NCBI GenBank assembly: GCA_009733775.1
Contig: WOGZ01000025.1
Coordinates: 165,490-229,489, forward strand
Length of the DNA: 64,000 bases
Source: Alectoria sarmentosa
Lineage: Eukaryota > Ascomycota > Lecanoromycetes > Lecanorales > Parmeliaceae
Direction of reading: 5' to 3'
The notes beneath the pieces were generated by a model. It saw nothing but the letters and a program-made list of their open reading frames with translations. It did no database searches and was not told the origin of the DNA. This document shows, one piece after another, positions 11,630-23,697 of the stretch. How positions within the stretch are numbered: position 1 is the first letter of the stretch; every line of letters begins with the position of its first letter. A program made the translations under genes and the position numbers.

Positions 11630-12439
11630 CGATGTTGTCCAAGATGTTGAGTTTTGATATTTGGACGTAATATCGAGAGCCTCGAACTGAGCCTCCGGAC
11701 CCTGTTTGAAAGATCCTGCGGACCCGTACAGGAAATCGCCTTATGGAACACATGTACCGCACCTTAGGCAACGTTGCCGGTCACATTGGAGATGCGAGAG
11801 CGCAATGATCAAGTAGATGATTGTAATCGATCTTGCATTAACTTGAAAGCTTGTTCAAGAGTTCAATACCTGCTGATAAGCGCCCATCTGCCCCTGCCCG
11901 GCCGCCTTTCAATCTTGTTGCCTATGCTGAACGACATGCCTCTCCGTATTCATTCCGCGGTCGTGCTAACTATCCTGAGGTTCTTTCTGACGCTTCGCTA
12001 TTTCTTGTTGGCGATTCGTGGGGGCACGAGGTGCAGCGGCTCGCCAGGGCGCGCGGCTGGAAAGAGTTGCAGCTTCACCCGTGGGAGTCGTTTGGTTCGC
12101 CACAACAACAGCAAGAAGGACGAGGCCTTTATTCATCAATCTATTCCGTATGAAAAGCTTGTGAAAGTCATTCGAAACCTGGCAGGTGAATCGATCCATG
12201 CAAAGTAGCTGTTCATTGGACTGCTCCTTGAAGCCGACAGAAACACTTCCACATTTGCCGTCTTCCGTCTCGCTTATATTTAGTGACGGTGCATGACACA
12301 ATGGACGGACACTGTGCTATATCCTAGTGTGAGTTTCTTTCCCAACGGGTATGAGATAGCAAGAAGATAATACCATATCCTAGATTTTCCGTCCTTGAGT
12401 CTGTACATTGAAGAATTTGGTTTGGCGGCACATGACGCA

Positions 12440-12600
12440 CATGGCCATATAGACCCTCTTTCCGGGCAGCAAAATTTGCTCTGCCCTGTTGCTATCGAGG
12501 ATTGAACGTTTTAGGCCCACAGCGGCAAAAAATCATTGCAGAAATTTCCTTGGCGATACCTTCCGTCATCCAAACAGGCCAGGTCTTCGTATGTAAGAGA
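12440..12600 (-). repeat. Decayed coding-like repeat, copy 2
   Basis: Diverged copy of 9680-9860 in the same orientation. On the minus strand the corresponding peptide reads WPVWMTEGIAKEIS and then CGPKTFNPR before a stop codon. The two copies flank gene D on either side, about 0.2-0.4 kb upstream and 0.8 kb downstream. Confidence 0.4.
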
Positions 12601-13810
12601 ATAGATCGAAATTGAAACCAAAGATATTCAAGATTTGCCCGCGGTTTGCACACAGTACGAGTGGCCTTGAGGTGGATCGAAAGAGGAATCGTAACCAGGG
12701 TGCCGGAAAATCACCAGATTTGTCTCCTTCTTTTGATTTATGGAAGCTCGGGATCTTTTGGCCAATGGATGTATGGCGGGCACCTTTTTTTGGTAGTTCC
12801 GGTAGGCTATTCGATCCCCTCACACTCTTTCTACGAAGGCATTGGCCGACCACTTCACGAAGCCTCCCGAAGGCATTTGCTCTTGCTGGCTGCTCAAGGG
12901 GTTTTTTCAGCTTTTTTCGGCCCAAATTAAGCGCATCTTTTGCCACCCTTTCGGGTTTCTTTTTCGGTTCCGATATCAGCAGTCAAAAAATTGATTGCAG
13001 TGGATGTCTCCATCTCTGGTTTGTGTCTGCTGTCAGACGGGACCCGCAAGATTAGAGATAATACCACTATATCCGTCAGGCAGTGGAGAATAGCCACAAA
13101 GGTCTTCAAAGGCACAACGAACATAAGTTTCTCAAGGGGCGCAAGGATCTGATGCATGTATACGGCTCCTGATCGCTGAGCCGGGAGGTAAGACGACGCT
13201 CAACAGTGCTTTTGCTCCTAGAGGAGAGCCTCAAAGAATGGTCTCGCAGGTTTTTCGCTACCAAATTTGACATGTGTTATTAATGGTTGATGAGTGGAAT
13301 TGACCAGCCCGGTACCGCGCTATTTTGTTGTGCTCGGATTGCACTACTCGTGCGGCCGAGGTTTGAATCACGCACCAGTCAGATAACGGTGTGCGTAGGT
13401 AGAGATGGATGGTCTGCCAATTAGATCGCTTATATATGGTCTGGTCGGTCTAGTCAAAGGCAGCAGTGAAGAGAAAACAAATTCTTACAAATTGAAAATT
13501 GAACGCATTTTCTTCACTGAGTATATCGAATAGAGACTCTCGACAGGTCCGTGTGAGTCTTTTCCAAGCCGACGCGAGTTGTATGCTGCCTGACTTTCAG
13601 GACTGCTACAATCTCAGGGGCTCGTGATTCCAAGCTCGGCCGCCCGAGTACTCGACTCCACTCTGTAGTAGTGTACACCTGGGTCGAAGCGCTGACATTT
13701 TCCGTAGAGCACATTGTATAATTATCTTACAGCCTAGATACATGGACTCGAAGCGACTTGACATTCAAGCTCACCGACACAGCAGAGGCCAATTCTCTAC
13801 ATCTCTTGCG

Positions 13811-13880
13811 TCATCAGTCATCAGTCATCATTCATCAGTCATCAGAAATCAGAAATCAGAAATCAGAAATCAGAAATCAG
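13811..13880. repeat. Compound heptamer array, ten 7-bp units
   Basis: Five tandem TCATCAG units (one changed to TCATCAT) at 13811-13845 are followed without a gap by five perfect AAATCAG units at 13846-13880. The two unit types differ only in their first three bases. Confidence 0.95.
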
Positions 13881-14799
13881 ACGTGCCATGGTGCCAAGCT
13901 TTGTAATTAAGCGACCTCAGCCTTCTCAGCTTGAAGCCAGACTACTCTAGCGCCAAGCGCAAAAGATATAGGGCTGGCTGTGGCTTATGCGAATGTGACC
14001 CGTTCTTGAATCTTGAGTCATAAAGAAAGCAGAGGAAGAAAACATCTTAAATCAACGACGTTTGCATTTCGCCACCTGGCTGCTGCCTTCTCAGCTGTTT
14101 CCAATGCCCTAGAAGCTGACTACGCCTCGATGCACGGCCAAGGACTGATTGTTGTGCTGTGTCTTTTTGGTCAGTGCCGGCAGAGAGCAATCTCACTCTG
14201 ACCCAGGGTGTACAAGATTCCCTTCACAAAAGCCTGCTCAAGTTGCATCACACGTCACTCTTCCCTCATGCCACTAGAGAATAGGTAGCGTGCCGCTAGA
14301 AAACGCGACCATCCTTCTACAAGCTTGGACCAAGGCGCTGGAATGATTGCACATCTTCCGACCAAGGATCAGAAAGGTTTTGTCCCTACGGTAGTGTGCA
14401 GTCGGCTTGCTTAAGAGTAGATATCAGCATCATCAGATAATTTTACATAGGGTTTTTATAGCTAGCTGACAGCTACCTTCAAGCTGAACCAACGCTTGGC
14501 AGGGCCCTTCAAGGGCAAAGTTCGAGTGCAACGCCTTAATGGAAATCAAACTGACAAGGTGTATCATCGCTCCTAAACGCAGAACGAGTATGCAGCAGCG
14601 AAACCAGTCCGCCTGAAATTGCAGTCAAGAACGCCTTCCCAATGCTCTATATCATTAACCCAATGCAATGCCCCGATTTTGTTTCCTATTCCCATTCAAC
14701 TTTTCCCCGTAATCGTACATCACCCTAGACCGCAAACTGTCAATCCACCCTGTCCCCAGTGCGATGAACAATGACTGCGAAATCAGGCACTTATCTGCC

Positions 14800-16014
14800 C
14801 TACTTACTCGGAGGCGAGCTCCATTGGCGGAGCATCTGGTTCAGCGCCCGCGTCCATTCCTGCTCACACACAGTGGAGAGTTTGTCGACACCCGACGGAG
14901 AGGGATTGCGTCCTCCCCACATGGTAGGCTTTACCGCAAGAAGTCGTGCGTGTTTCCTGATGAGGTTTCTGCAGAGGAAGGTAGTCAGCGTTGTAGGTCG
15001 TATGACAGATTCGTCACAGCGGTGCAGAATCTGTTGTAAAATACGGGTAAGAGGATGAGCAAAATGAACTTACTCGTTCTTGATTTTGGTCAGTATCAGC
15101 CAGCAGTAGTTCCAGCTTCGGGTACTAGTTGGGTCTCCAATGACTTGCCACTTGGCCTCGTCCAGACATTCGGAGCTGAAAGGATAATTCTTGGTCATTC
15201 CTCGAAGCTCGCTTAGAAGGTTGTTGGAGTTGACGTAGTGAGCCCAGGCAGTGGTCATGGCCTCGGTGACGTCTGCTGAGTCGTTGGACGCAAAGAGCTT
15301 CTCGATCCGGCGTAGCTCCGTAAGGGTGTTGACGCGGTGGGTTCGTAAGGAGCGGATCAACTGTTCTCGATCATTCTTGAGCAATATTAAGATTAGTAAT
15401 AGTTTCAAACTTGTACTGAAGTAGAAAATGCACGAGATTTAAGAGTCGGCCGCGGCGTGACGCTAAGACTGAACGCTAGACAGGGGTGTTGCAGCCTTGG
15501 CGCGCAAACAAATGTGACCATTGAATCTACATCAAATTCATGTCCATTTGAGAACCCTGCAGGGAATCGGATAACGTGAAAGCGAAAACCCAGCAAAGGA
15601 AAGATCGAGCAATAAACTCACCGAGCTCATGGCCCTTTGGGTACTCATCGTGCCTCCTGGAGTAATGTTACGGTTGCCACGAGGACCTGGAGAATCGTAG
15701 AGAGAGTCACCGGAAGAGGAGGAGCTCTGCTTGGAGCGAGGTACTCGCGTGGTGGAAGGGCCGCCCGAGGTTGGATACACGCTTGTCGATCTCGATGTAG
15801 AGCGGATTGAGGAGTCTGAGGGCGGTTGGGATCGTCTATCCTGATTTTGAGTGTAGGGAGATTCGTAGGGTGTTGATGAGCTGGCCGCGGCTGTGAAGTA
15901 TCGTAGACTGGGTGGAATAGACGTTGTTGGTACTGCCTGTCTGGACGACGACGCTGTATTTGAGCCTGTTGGGGATCGCTTTTTCTGGGACCTGGAAGAT
16001 GATTGATAGTCCAT
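14800..16014 (-). CDS. Unrecognised Ser-rich protein with helical C-terminal domain
   Basis: Function unknown. Best model: exons 16014-15622, 15375-15126, 15078-15074 and 15030-14800, giving 292 residues. The N-terminal 131 residues are Ser/Thr/Pro-rich and likely disordered (starting MDYQSSSRSQKKRSP). The second part is helical (EQLIRSLRTHRVNTLTELRR, NSNNLLSELRGMTKNYPF). The last 77 codons form a well-composed frame (ILHRCDESVIRPTTLTTFLC, LSTVCEQEWTRALNQML). To connect them in frame, a 5-nt microexon (AACGA) between two short introns (47 nt, ACTGACC branch; 43 nt, GTAAGT donor) is needed. Without it the protein ends at the stop at 15070 after KTKIKNE-like sequence. A further intron at the final GTAAGTAG is possible. 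The 247-nt first intron is unusually long for this window. Confidence 0.6.
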
Positions 16015-16731
16015 CGTAAAGACCGGGAGATCTTGAACTATATAGACTGGGAGACGTAGAGCTAGATCTCAGTGGAATCTGCCAGGTTGACTAATGCAAA
16101 ATTTGACTAATGTATAAGACGTCCCGAATGACTTCCAGGCACTAGCGTATATAGGAAATGATAGGAAGGAGTGAGCGGAAAGACGGAATGATGACTCGAC
16201 TGAGAGGCGGGAGTCGAACAGTAGAAACAACAAACAGTGTTGTGGCTATGAAGTCTGTTTCAGGAAATGTATGAGCACAGTGCATGAGATTACTGAGAGG
16301 CAAGATGGAGGTTATCATCTGGGTGTCTTGAGGTTTTTATGATCATGGTGCATGGTAAAGCCACGCGGAGCAAAACAATGGGCAAGCCGTCAAAAGTTTG
16401 CCAGATTCACAGCTATCGAAGAGCCGTCGAATGAGGTGACGGCAGCATGCATTCATAGCCTGATCTCGTCAGCAGCGGGGAGGCTCGTTATGCTCGACAT
16501 GATGTCTATCCCAAACCTGGGGCATTTGATTGGAGACAGGGTCTCAAAGCATGCTATGCCACGAGAGAATGCACGGTTCATGGTGTGCCGGCCACATTTC
16601 GGTAATCGTGCGTACCCAAATTTGGACCTCACTTGTCGGATGCGTCCGTCGATGGGTTGGGGGAGGGTCAATGGGAGGAGAAGTAGAGATTTGGATCGTG
16701 TGAGATGAATGTTTCAGGGCTGATGGCGGAT

Positions 16732-16751
16732 GACTGACGACTGACGACTGA
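16732..16751. repeat. GACTGAC heptamer repeat, nearly three units
   Basis: Two perfect and one truncated copy of GACTGAC in tandem within the noncoding stretch. Confidence 0.8.
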
Positions 16752-17770
16752 GTCTGGCAGGCATTGCCAGACGACAGGTATGACGTCCATGTAATCCGGA
16801 CCATGACAGAAGGAGAGATGGTTGACCGAGGTGAGAGGCCATTCCAGCGGCTTAGTGAAGTTGCAAGACGAGCGGTGGATAGTGAATAGGTGTAAAGTCC
16901 AGGACGTGTAGTCAGATACGATACAAGGTCGGAGTTCGGAAAAGGCCAAAGTACATGAGGATGAGGATGAGGATTTGATTGATCCCCTCGGATCCTCGGA
17001 GGATCTATTCTGAGATTTAGGGTTGGGGCTAATCTCCTTAACGCTTACTTTACTTTAAAGACCAGTGAAAGTCAAGTCACTCCAGCATGGGATGAATCTG
17101 GACCTTACTTTGAAGGGCAATAATAATGTCCCCTAATTATGTATGTATTTACTTGGATTCAAAAAGTAAAAGAAAGAAAAGAAGCTTTAAGATTTAAACA
17201 GCCTCACAAGGTCAATCAGCCTTCAACCTCTGCTTGAATCAAAACTTTCCATCTATAACTCTAAGCTGTTGGAAAGGCCGCAGGAAACTTTTGAAACTAG
17301 ATGGCCGTAGGCCGACACCATCATACTCTACCCTGATCGGAAACGAGTCTTGCAATTCCTTCAGTTAAAGCTTCCCGTCCAGGAAGATCACCTTCTTCAC
17401 ACACACTCTCTCTCTCACTCTCACACATCTTCTATCACCTTCTACTCTCTCACCCTATGACGTCTTTCAATATAGTGTATAGAGGTTCGGGAAACCGGAG
17501 TGGGATGGCGCAGTGAAAAGTGGCTTACAAGAGAGAATGTATTTAAGATTAAGAAGACGAAGGCTTGCCTACGGCCCTACAGTCATCAGTACGAAGCCAC
17601 GGTTCCGAGGTTCCATCTAGCCGCAGCAGCTAATGCAGGTACGATCAATTGAGGCAAGATCCAATGGTATGTCGAGACGTTTCACTTGATAACTGAGATA
17701 TGCGTGATTTCACGTCCCACGTGTCATGCTCGACATACCGTACTCAATAGGCCGCATGCCAGGATACGAG

Positions 17771-17805
17771 CCCAATGCCCAATGCCCAATGCCCAATGCC
17801 CAATG
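17771..17805. repeat. CCCAATG heptamer array, five units
   Basis: Five perfect tandem copies of CCCAATG followed by a partial sixth (CCCATG). Confidence 0.97.
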
Positions 17806-19346
17806 CCCATGAGTGCCATGCTTCCGAGGCCCAAGGCAACGGACAAACGGGTCAACGGTGCATCAATAAGCTAGGGTCAAACAAAGTCTAAAGTAATCTA
17901 CACGTGTCCTTCCTTATCTTATCAGATCTGACCGGGGAAAAGTCAGCCCTCTCTCCTGCTTACCTTACTTGATTGGCTCGATTGGATACGAGATACGAGA
18001 TACGGGGATGAATGTACTTTACTACAGCTTGCCTTTTGCGACTTATTATGTAATCCTCAGCCTTCAAGTTTCATCACTTCCCATTACATGTCCCTTTGGA
18101 CCTGCTCATTGGCTGCCGACTGCTAATACATACACACATGCATCTCAACATGCTTGTTCAAATGCATTCACATCCTAGATTCCTAGAGTACTGCGGTCGA
18201 GAAAAAACATGGGGAAGGGAATTCAAGAATAGCAACACACTCTTCATCTGGCAAAGTAAGATGGACGTCTCCACCGACTGAGAAACGACAGCACTCTTCT
18301 CCACCATTGGATCCAAGTTCCTAGTTCCTCTTTCCTCTTCTTTTGCTAGCAGACTTTCTGTATAGCCACAATGCCAAAAATATTGAGAGACTTCGACATT
18401 CACATACAGGCAAGGGGTATGGCAAAGCGTCTGATATTGGCATCAAGGAAGCGCGCCCGGGGTATTAGCTATGAACGATCTGAAAAGGGATCATCAAACT
18501 TGAAGGGGCCGTCAAAGATTGGGGCGCTTACCAAATTTCCACGTGCCGCACTTGAAATCCGCAAGCGAGATTTGTTAGTGGTGACTGGCGACCCGCAAAG
18601 ACATAAAGTGACCAAGTACTTAAGGTAAGCAATGCGCGGATTTCGATTATAAGGAAACCGGCTCCTTTGACTTGCCCGAGAGCACTGCCTGCTAGACGCA
18701 GGCGGCGGTACATATCCGTATAGGCATGCACCTCCCAATCCTCACTCACGTATCTCATCTATTCCTATGCACTACACAGCGCTATTCATGGATTTGGAGT
18801 AAGAATTAGGGACTCGGCCGCGGCATTCAAGGGCGTTGACGGTGCAAAAGCCAAGCTTTTTGGCAAATTGCGGAAACGTGGTATCTGCGTCTGCTCCGTG
18901 CCATGCTGCCTGGCCTTTACCTTCGGCTGTAATCGTGAAATGTTTTGCAGCAGCGGAAGGAAGGTCAATGTCCGATAGTGATCGTTCAGACACGGAAAGA
19001 CACCAGCGGAACCACAAAGTTTTTGAGCCAAGAAGCTCCAGTGATCGACGTACGACACGGCAGCTGATCAGAGTACGGTATGACCGCAGATGATAGACCT
19101 GGATCATCAGTAAGAGCGCGATCTAGAGCGCAGGAGGCAACAGGCAAGAGGACCAAGACACTCGACCAGTGAGCTTGTAATGGCAAATCCGCATGATCAT
19201 CAAATGTTGAGACCAAATGCACCACAAAGTCTCAGGAAGGAGGATAGCGCGCAGCCCATCGAAGGCATCTGCACGCAGCTGATGAGGCATCAGCAATGTT
19301 TCATAGTGCCGACTTGGGTGAACTCCCTATTATGATTACGTCTACA

Positions 19347-21499
19347 TCAAGTCATCAACATATCAACGGCCCAGCTCACGTTGAGAGTCCGCAAATCCCC
19401 ATAATGCTGACCCACGCCCAAGAATACAACGGGGATGCCAGTCGCATGCACCATGCTGACCAAAGTCCCCACCATATCGCCCACCGTATCACACTTGGAG
19501 ATGATGAAACCATCCAGCCTTCTCTTGCTCCCAAACGCAGCATTGAAACTCCGCGCCTGGCCCACGGAATCGCTGCCAACCAGAGCCTCGCCCACCATGA
19601 GAATCTTATCGGGATTCGCGAAATTGCCGAATTTTTCCAAATTCGACATTAGGCGGGTGTCGTTATGCCGTCTTCCCGCGGTGTCGATAAGGACGACATC
19701 GAAGTGCTGCTGTGCAGCGTACGCTACGGCGTCTTTGGCGATGTTCGCAGCGTCTTTACCATATCCCTTTTCATAGAGCTCTACTTTTCCAAGCTTCTCC
19801 CGTTCGGCCAATTCCTTGAGATTCCTCGCGTGCACACGAAGCTGTTCAACAGCGCCGGATCGGAAAGTATCGCAAGCGGCAATGAGAAGGTTGAATCTAT
19901 TCTGAAGGAGGAAGAAGGCTAGTTTAGAGAGATTAGTAGATTTGCCGACGCCGTTGACACCAACGATGGAGATGACATAAGGACGCGGTTTGGGTGATAG
20001 TGGGTTCAACTGTGAAGGACTAGTAACGGATGATATGGAGCGTAGGATGTCGAGGGATGTTGTCGGCGTAAGGATTCTGCGGAGAGAAGATTCCATCGCA
20101 GAACGGATTGTTGTGTCAACGCCTGTTAGAAAGTCGTTAGCGTTCTGCGAGCCGATGAGCTAAGCCAACGTACTTTCGAAGCTTGCAGTCTTCACGCCGA
20201 TGAGTTCTCTTTCAACACCTTCACATAACCGTACAGCTGCTTCTCTTGCAACGTTCTTATTCAGAAGATGCTCCTCGATCGCTCTTATCGGCTTGGCCAA
20301 ATCCTCTTTGGTCAAGACCTTGCCTCCAATAACGTTCCGGAACAGTCCACTTATTGCGCCGAGACTCGAACCTACAACACCGCTCTTCGACGAGGAAGAC
20401 TGTGCCTTCTTCTCATTTGCTCCTTCTAATATCAAGTGCACCTCACTGTCCAGATCTTTGAGCACAAATTGTCCTTTCCTAGTCCTTGTGCCGAACGATT
20501 GCGAGTCGATCGATTCTACTCCCGAGATGTATTCGCTCTTCGCAGCTCCGTTCTCCTGAGGCGACTGAGCGGAATAATCCAAAACGGCTCCATCCTCTTC
20601 GTCGGCCAGGCCGTCAACATCCCACCTCCGCATCTTTTTCCCTGTTTCTTTCTTTGGTTTCGCTTTCCTTTCATCCCCCGAAGATACATTTGCAGGAGGA
20701 TTTGTCACAGCTTTCCTTGCCCTCCGAGAGCCTCCTTTAGGTCCAGACTTTCCTGCTAGTATATGAGCTGCAGGCGTAGAAGGCCTCGATGTATCTGGAG
20801 TGGGTATCGGTGATACATCTGTCGAGTCGCCGTTGACTTGTTGTTTTTTCAAATAACCTGCTCAAAAGCATGCGATCAGTTCTTTCATCCTCGTCTCTAG
20901 AATATGACAGAAGCTTACATGGTGCCAATCCTGGTAACGGCGGCGGAGGCCCCTCGTGCCCACTCTCGGAGCTTGAAGGTGGAGTGAGCTCTGCCAATGA
21001 GGGTTGCGCTACTCGTTTGGGATTCTTTTCCGCTGCACTTTCCAGCTCCCTGATTTGCTGGTCAAAGTAGCCGTCAAAGTCGCATTCCACCACGCTCGTA
21101 TGGGGCTTCCTCAATTGTTCTTTGTAGAGATCAACGAAGATAATCCGTATGTTGTCCAGAAGCTTGTCTATCCACGAGAGGTGTAGTAAGGATTGGTAAA
21201 CGGCCTGAAAGCCGGTTAATCAGTAAGATGGATTTAACACTACAGCCCTGCGCAATACTAACGACGAAGATGAGCCCCAGGTCCTTGACGGTTGCCCATT
21301 TCAGCGTGTACTGGTCTCTGTTATATGAAAGGTTTTGGGTTGCCGATGTATCGTCTGCAACACTCGCGCCTGGGAGGACTTTCTCTTCGATGAAGACATC
21401 CCTGATGAAGCTGTTGATTACGCTGCTACTCACCGGGGCATAAGACTTTGACCACAAGACCACTCCCGAAGTTGTCAGTATCTCAAAGCCGTCCAACAT
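19347..21499 (-). CDS. SRP101: Signal recognition particle receptor subunit alpha
   Basis: GTPase that docks the SRP-ribosome complex at the ER membrane together with the beta subunit. Exons 21499-21263, 21204-20919, 20857-20174 and 20122-19347 give 660 residues, normal for fungal SRP receptor alpha. The N-terminal SRX longin-like domain begins MLDGFEILTTSGVVLWSKSY and binds the beta subunit in known homologues. A charged linker follows (KPKKETGKKMRRWDVDGL). The C-terminal NG domain has the N-domain helices (about residues 330-440) and GTPase motifs: G1 GVNGVGKST (about 457-465), DTFRSGAVEQL, G3 DTAGR, and SKCD in place of the usual TKCD/TKxD. The end GVGQHYGDLRTLNVSWAVDML matches the family. 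It is divergently arranged with YIF1 across about 250 bp. Confidence 0.96.
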
Positions 21500-21650
21500 A
21501 GTGAGCAAAGGTATGGTAGAGACATGCTTACCGTTGCGGAGATAGGAGGCGTTTCGGCGGAACCTCGGATTCTCATTTTAGGCCGCAAAAGCTACGGTGG
21601 TCCAAGGTACTTTATGCTGGAGGACTGGAGATACAAAACACTCCTCATAC

Positions 21651-21680
21651 TCTACTCTACTCAACTCAACTCAACTCAAC
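21651..21680. repeat. Pentamer array upstream of YIF1
   Basis: Two TCTAC units followed by four TCAAC units, 70 bp upstream of the YIF1 start and within the shared SRP101/YIF1 intergenic region. Confidence 0.95.
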
Positions 21681-21750
21681 GACTTTGCAAGAGCCACATT
21701 TCCTCCTCAATAAGCTGCACAATCAGGGACACTTTGATATCCCATCAGAA

Positions 21751-22930
21751 ATGCAACGAGGGTCCTACGCTCCGCCCCCAGCGCACTCTCCACCCCTTCA
21801 CCACCCTGTTCCACAACATGTCTCTACCGTCCCAATGATGCGCTCTCCGCCTCCTCCCCAATCACAGGGAGGTTCGAATTATGGGAGTCCGTATGGCCAA
21901 ATGGGTGGGCCCGGCCAACAATCTGGCGGAGGAGGCCAATTTGCGCCTCCATTCGGTGGCTTTATGAACGATCAGACCGCCCAGATGGGCTTCCAAGTAG
22001 GGCAAAAAGCCGTGATGGCCGGTCAGGAATACATGGAACAAAGCGTACTGTTTTTCGCCTACGAACTCGTGAACGTTGGCTGATATGCGGCCACAGATAA
22101 ATCGCTACGTCTCCATCCCAGCTCTCAAACATTACTTCAACGTCTCTACCCCCTACGTCCTGCGCAAGATTCTCCTTGTCCTCTTTCCTTGGCGGCATAA
22201 ACCATGGTCCCGAGAACAAAGACCATCCTCTACAGCTCAAGACCCCAGCGCGCCCAACACAGCGTATTCATACTACTTCCTTGCACCTCGAGACGATCTG
22301 AACTCCCCAGACATGTACATCCCTGTCATGGCGTTCGTGACGTACATACTTCTCTCCACGCTATTAGCAGGTCTTCGAGGAGCATTTCATCCAGAGGTCA
22401 TGGGTCTGACAGCCACAGCTGCCTTTGCCGTTGTAGCGGTGGAGATACTCGGACTCAAGTTCGGAACTTACATACTGAGCATAAGCAATGACAGCCAGTT
22501 ACTTGACCTCGTCGCATACTCTGGATACAAATTCGTTGGCGTCATTATCACGCTGGTCGTAGCTGAGATATTGAACGGCGGGCAGGGGACGGGAGGATGG
22601 GCAGGGTGGACTGTTTTTACATATACGTTCTTGGCCAATGCTTTCTTTCTTGTGAGTTTTCCGCCCTTGTTCTCCCTCTTTTTCTGCCTATTCGAGTCCA
22701 TTCGAAGGCAGCGCATTAACCCCTGCCAGCTCCGTTCGCTCAAATACGTCCTCCTCCCCGACTCCTCCTCTTCCACCCTAGCAGGCGGCATGCAAACGGT
22801 CGACCGCACGCAGCGAAACAGGCGAACGCAATTCCTCTTCCTTTACAGCTACGTCGTGCAATTTGTCTTCATGTGGGTGCTCAGCAGGCAGGATTCTGCC
22901 ACGGCCAAGGTTGTAGGCATAAAAACATAG
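21751..22930 (+). CDS. YIF1: Yif1 family protein, ER-Golgi transport
   Basis: Membrane protein that partners Yip1 in COPII vesicle and ER-Golgi traffic. Exons 21751-22044, 22097-22651 and 22730-22930 give 349 residues. The N-terminus is Pro/Gly-rich and cytosolic (APPPAHSPPLHHPVPQ). The core is the conserved YIF1 block (VGQKAVMAGQEYMEQS, then INRYVSIPALKHYFNVSTPY and the YVLRKILLVLFPWRHKPW segment). About five hydrophobic membrane segments follow (for example PVMAFVTYILLSTLLAGL and FVGVIITLVVAEIL), and the last ends FLYSYVVQFVFMWVL. Both introns show strong GT-AG ends and phase-0 joins. ATG 21751 (MQRGSY) is preferred over 21685, which has no family similarity. Confidence 0.95.
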
Positions 22931-23697
22931 GACACGGATGGGTGAAGGGTATGAAGGGCTCGAAGAAGGAAGGAGGGTCCGGTGGGGGATGTAATTGTAA
23001 ATAGAACAGGTACTCGACGGTATGAATGAACAGATGTCAAGAACGTCGTACAGGCTGGAGCGGAACGCATCATTCACGTCCATGCCTCATCCCGCCATCA
23101 AAAGGGCCGCTGAGAGATGGCACAGATATAATCTTGACAACTGGTCCTTTCATATGTTCAAGGCTTAATTCATCGTATGTGGAGAAGGAGCCCCCAGGTG
23201 CAAAAGCTTGGAGGCACAAGTAGCGGGAAGCCAGGCGCAATCTGGTCTACGAGCACTTCGATGACGAGTGTGAAACGAGACTGACAGCAGTGCTGCATAT
23301 TCAGTGCGAGATAAAAGTCAAGCTGAATTCCTTCTTCCATTCTATTGATGTACAAGCGTTCCTATCCTGGTCATCGTCACAAATTTCCATGTCCAACCAC
23401 CAGTGCTGCGGCTATCTTTGTCACCTTCCTTTCACCGGCCTTTACCGTAAAAGAATCTGCTCGATAGCTCCATGAAAGCTACGGATTTGCTGCTAGGAAT
23501 TCGTGCATCACATGCTAAACGCCCGTTGTCCGTGCTGTGGGCCGTACTTTCCCCCATTTAAAGGAAGTGTATCATTCCAAACATGCGCCGCTAAAAAAGG
23601 GTAAAGAGTGCTTTGCTCGCCGAACATCATTACAGTATGTAGAGACTGAAGAAGATCGAAGCCAAAGATCATCCGTTGACGTGGTGAAGATGGGTTA
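22931..23697. other. Convergent intergenic region
   Basis: 3' flanks of YIF1 (+) and the RGS gene (-). Nothing else is supported. Confidence 0.6.

Larger units (their letters stand above)
11630..14799. other. 3.2-kb gene-poor region with decayed repeat and heptamer array
   Basis: No gene is supported. Open frames of up to 147 codons around 11774-13055 overlap on both strands and have no recognisable domains. The region contains copy 2 of the decayed repeat (12440-12600) and a heptamer array (13811-13880). The rest shows nothing I can assign. Confidence 0.5.
16015..19346. other. 3.3-kb intergenic region without supported gene
   Basis: Promoter side of the Ser-rich gene and 3' side of SRP receptor alpha. 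It includes a CT/CA-rich stretch at about 17395-17456 and two heptamer repeats (16732-16751, 17771-17805). Open frames such as those near 16352-16708 and 18371-18628 lack recognisable domains or splice-linked partners. Confidence 0.5.

Noticed and set aside
12566..13055. Overlapping open frames of 126-147 codons on both strands
   Set aside because: No family recognised, no splice-linked continuation, and low-complexity Phe/Ser/Lys-rich composition.
13361..13375. GGTTTGAATCACGC followed by ACCA, resembling a tRNA T-loop and 3' end
   Set aside because: No matching T-stem, anticodon arm or acceptor stem could be built around it.
16352..16708. 118-codon plus-strand frame
   Set aside because: Overlaps equally long minus-strand frames, has no recognisable motif and no supporting splice or promoter context.
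18371..18628. 85-codon basic plus-strand frame
   Set aside because: Composition is compatible with a chance frame and no homology pattern is seen.
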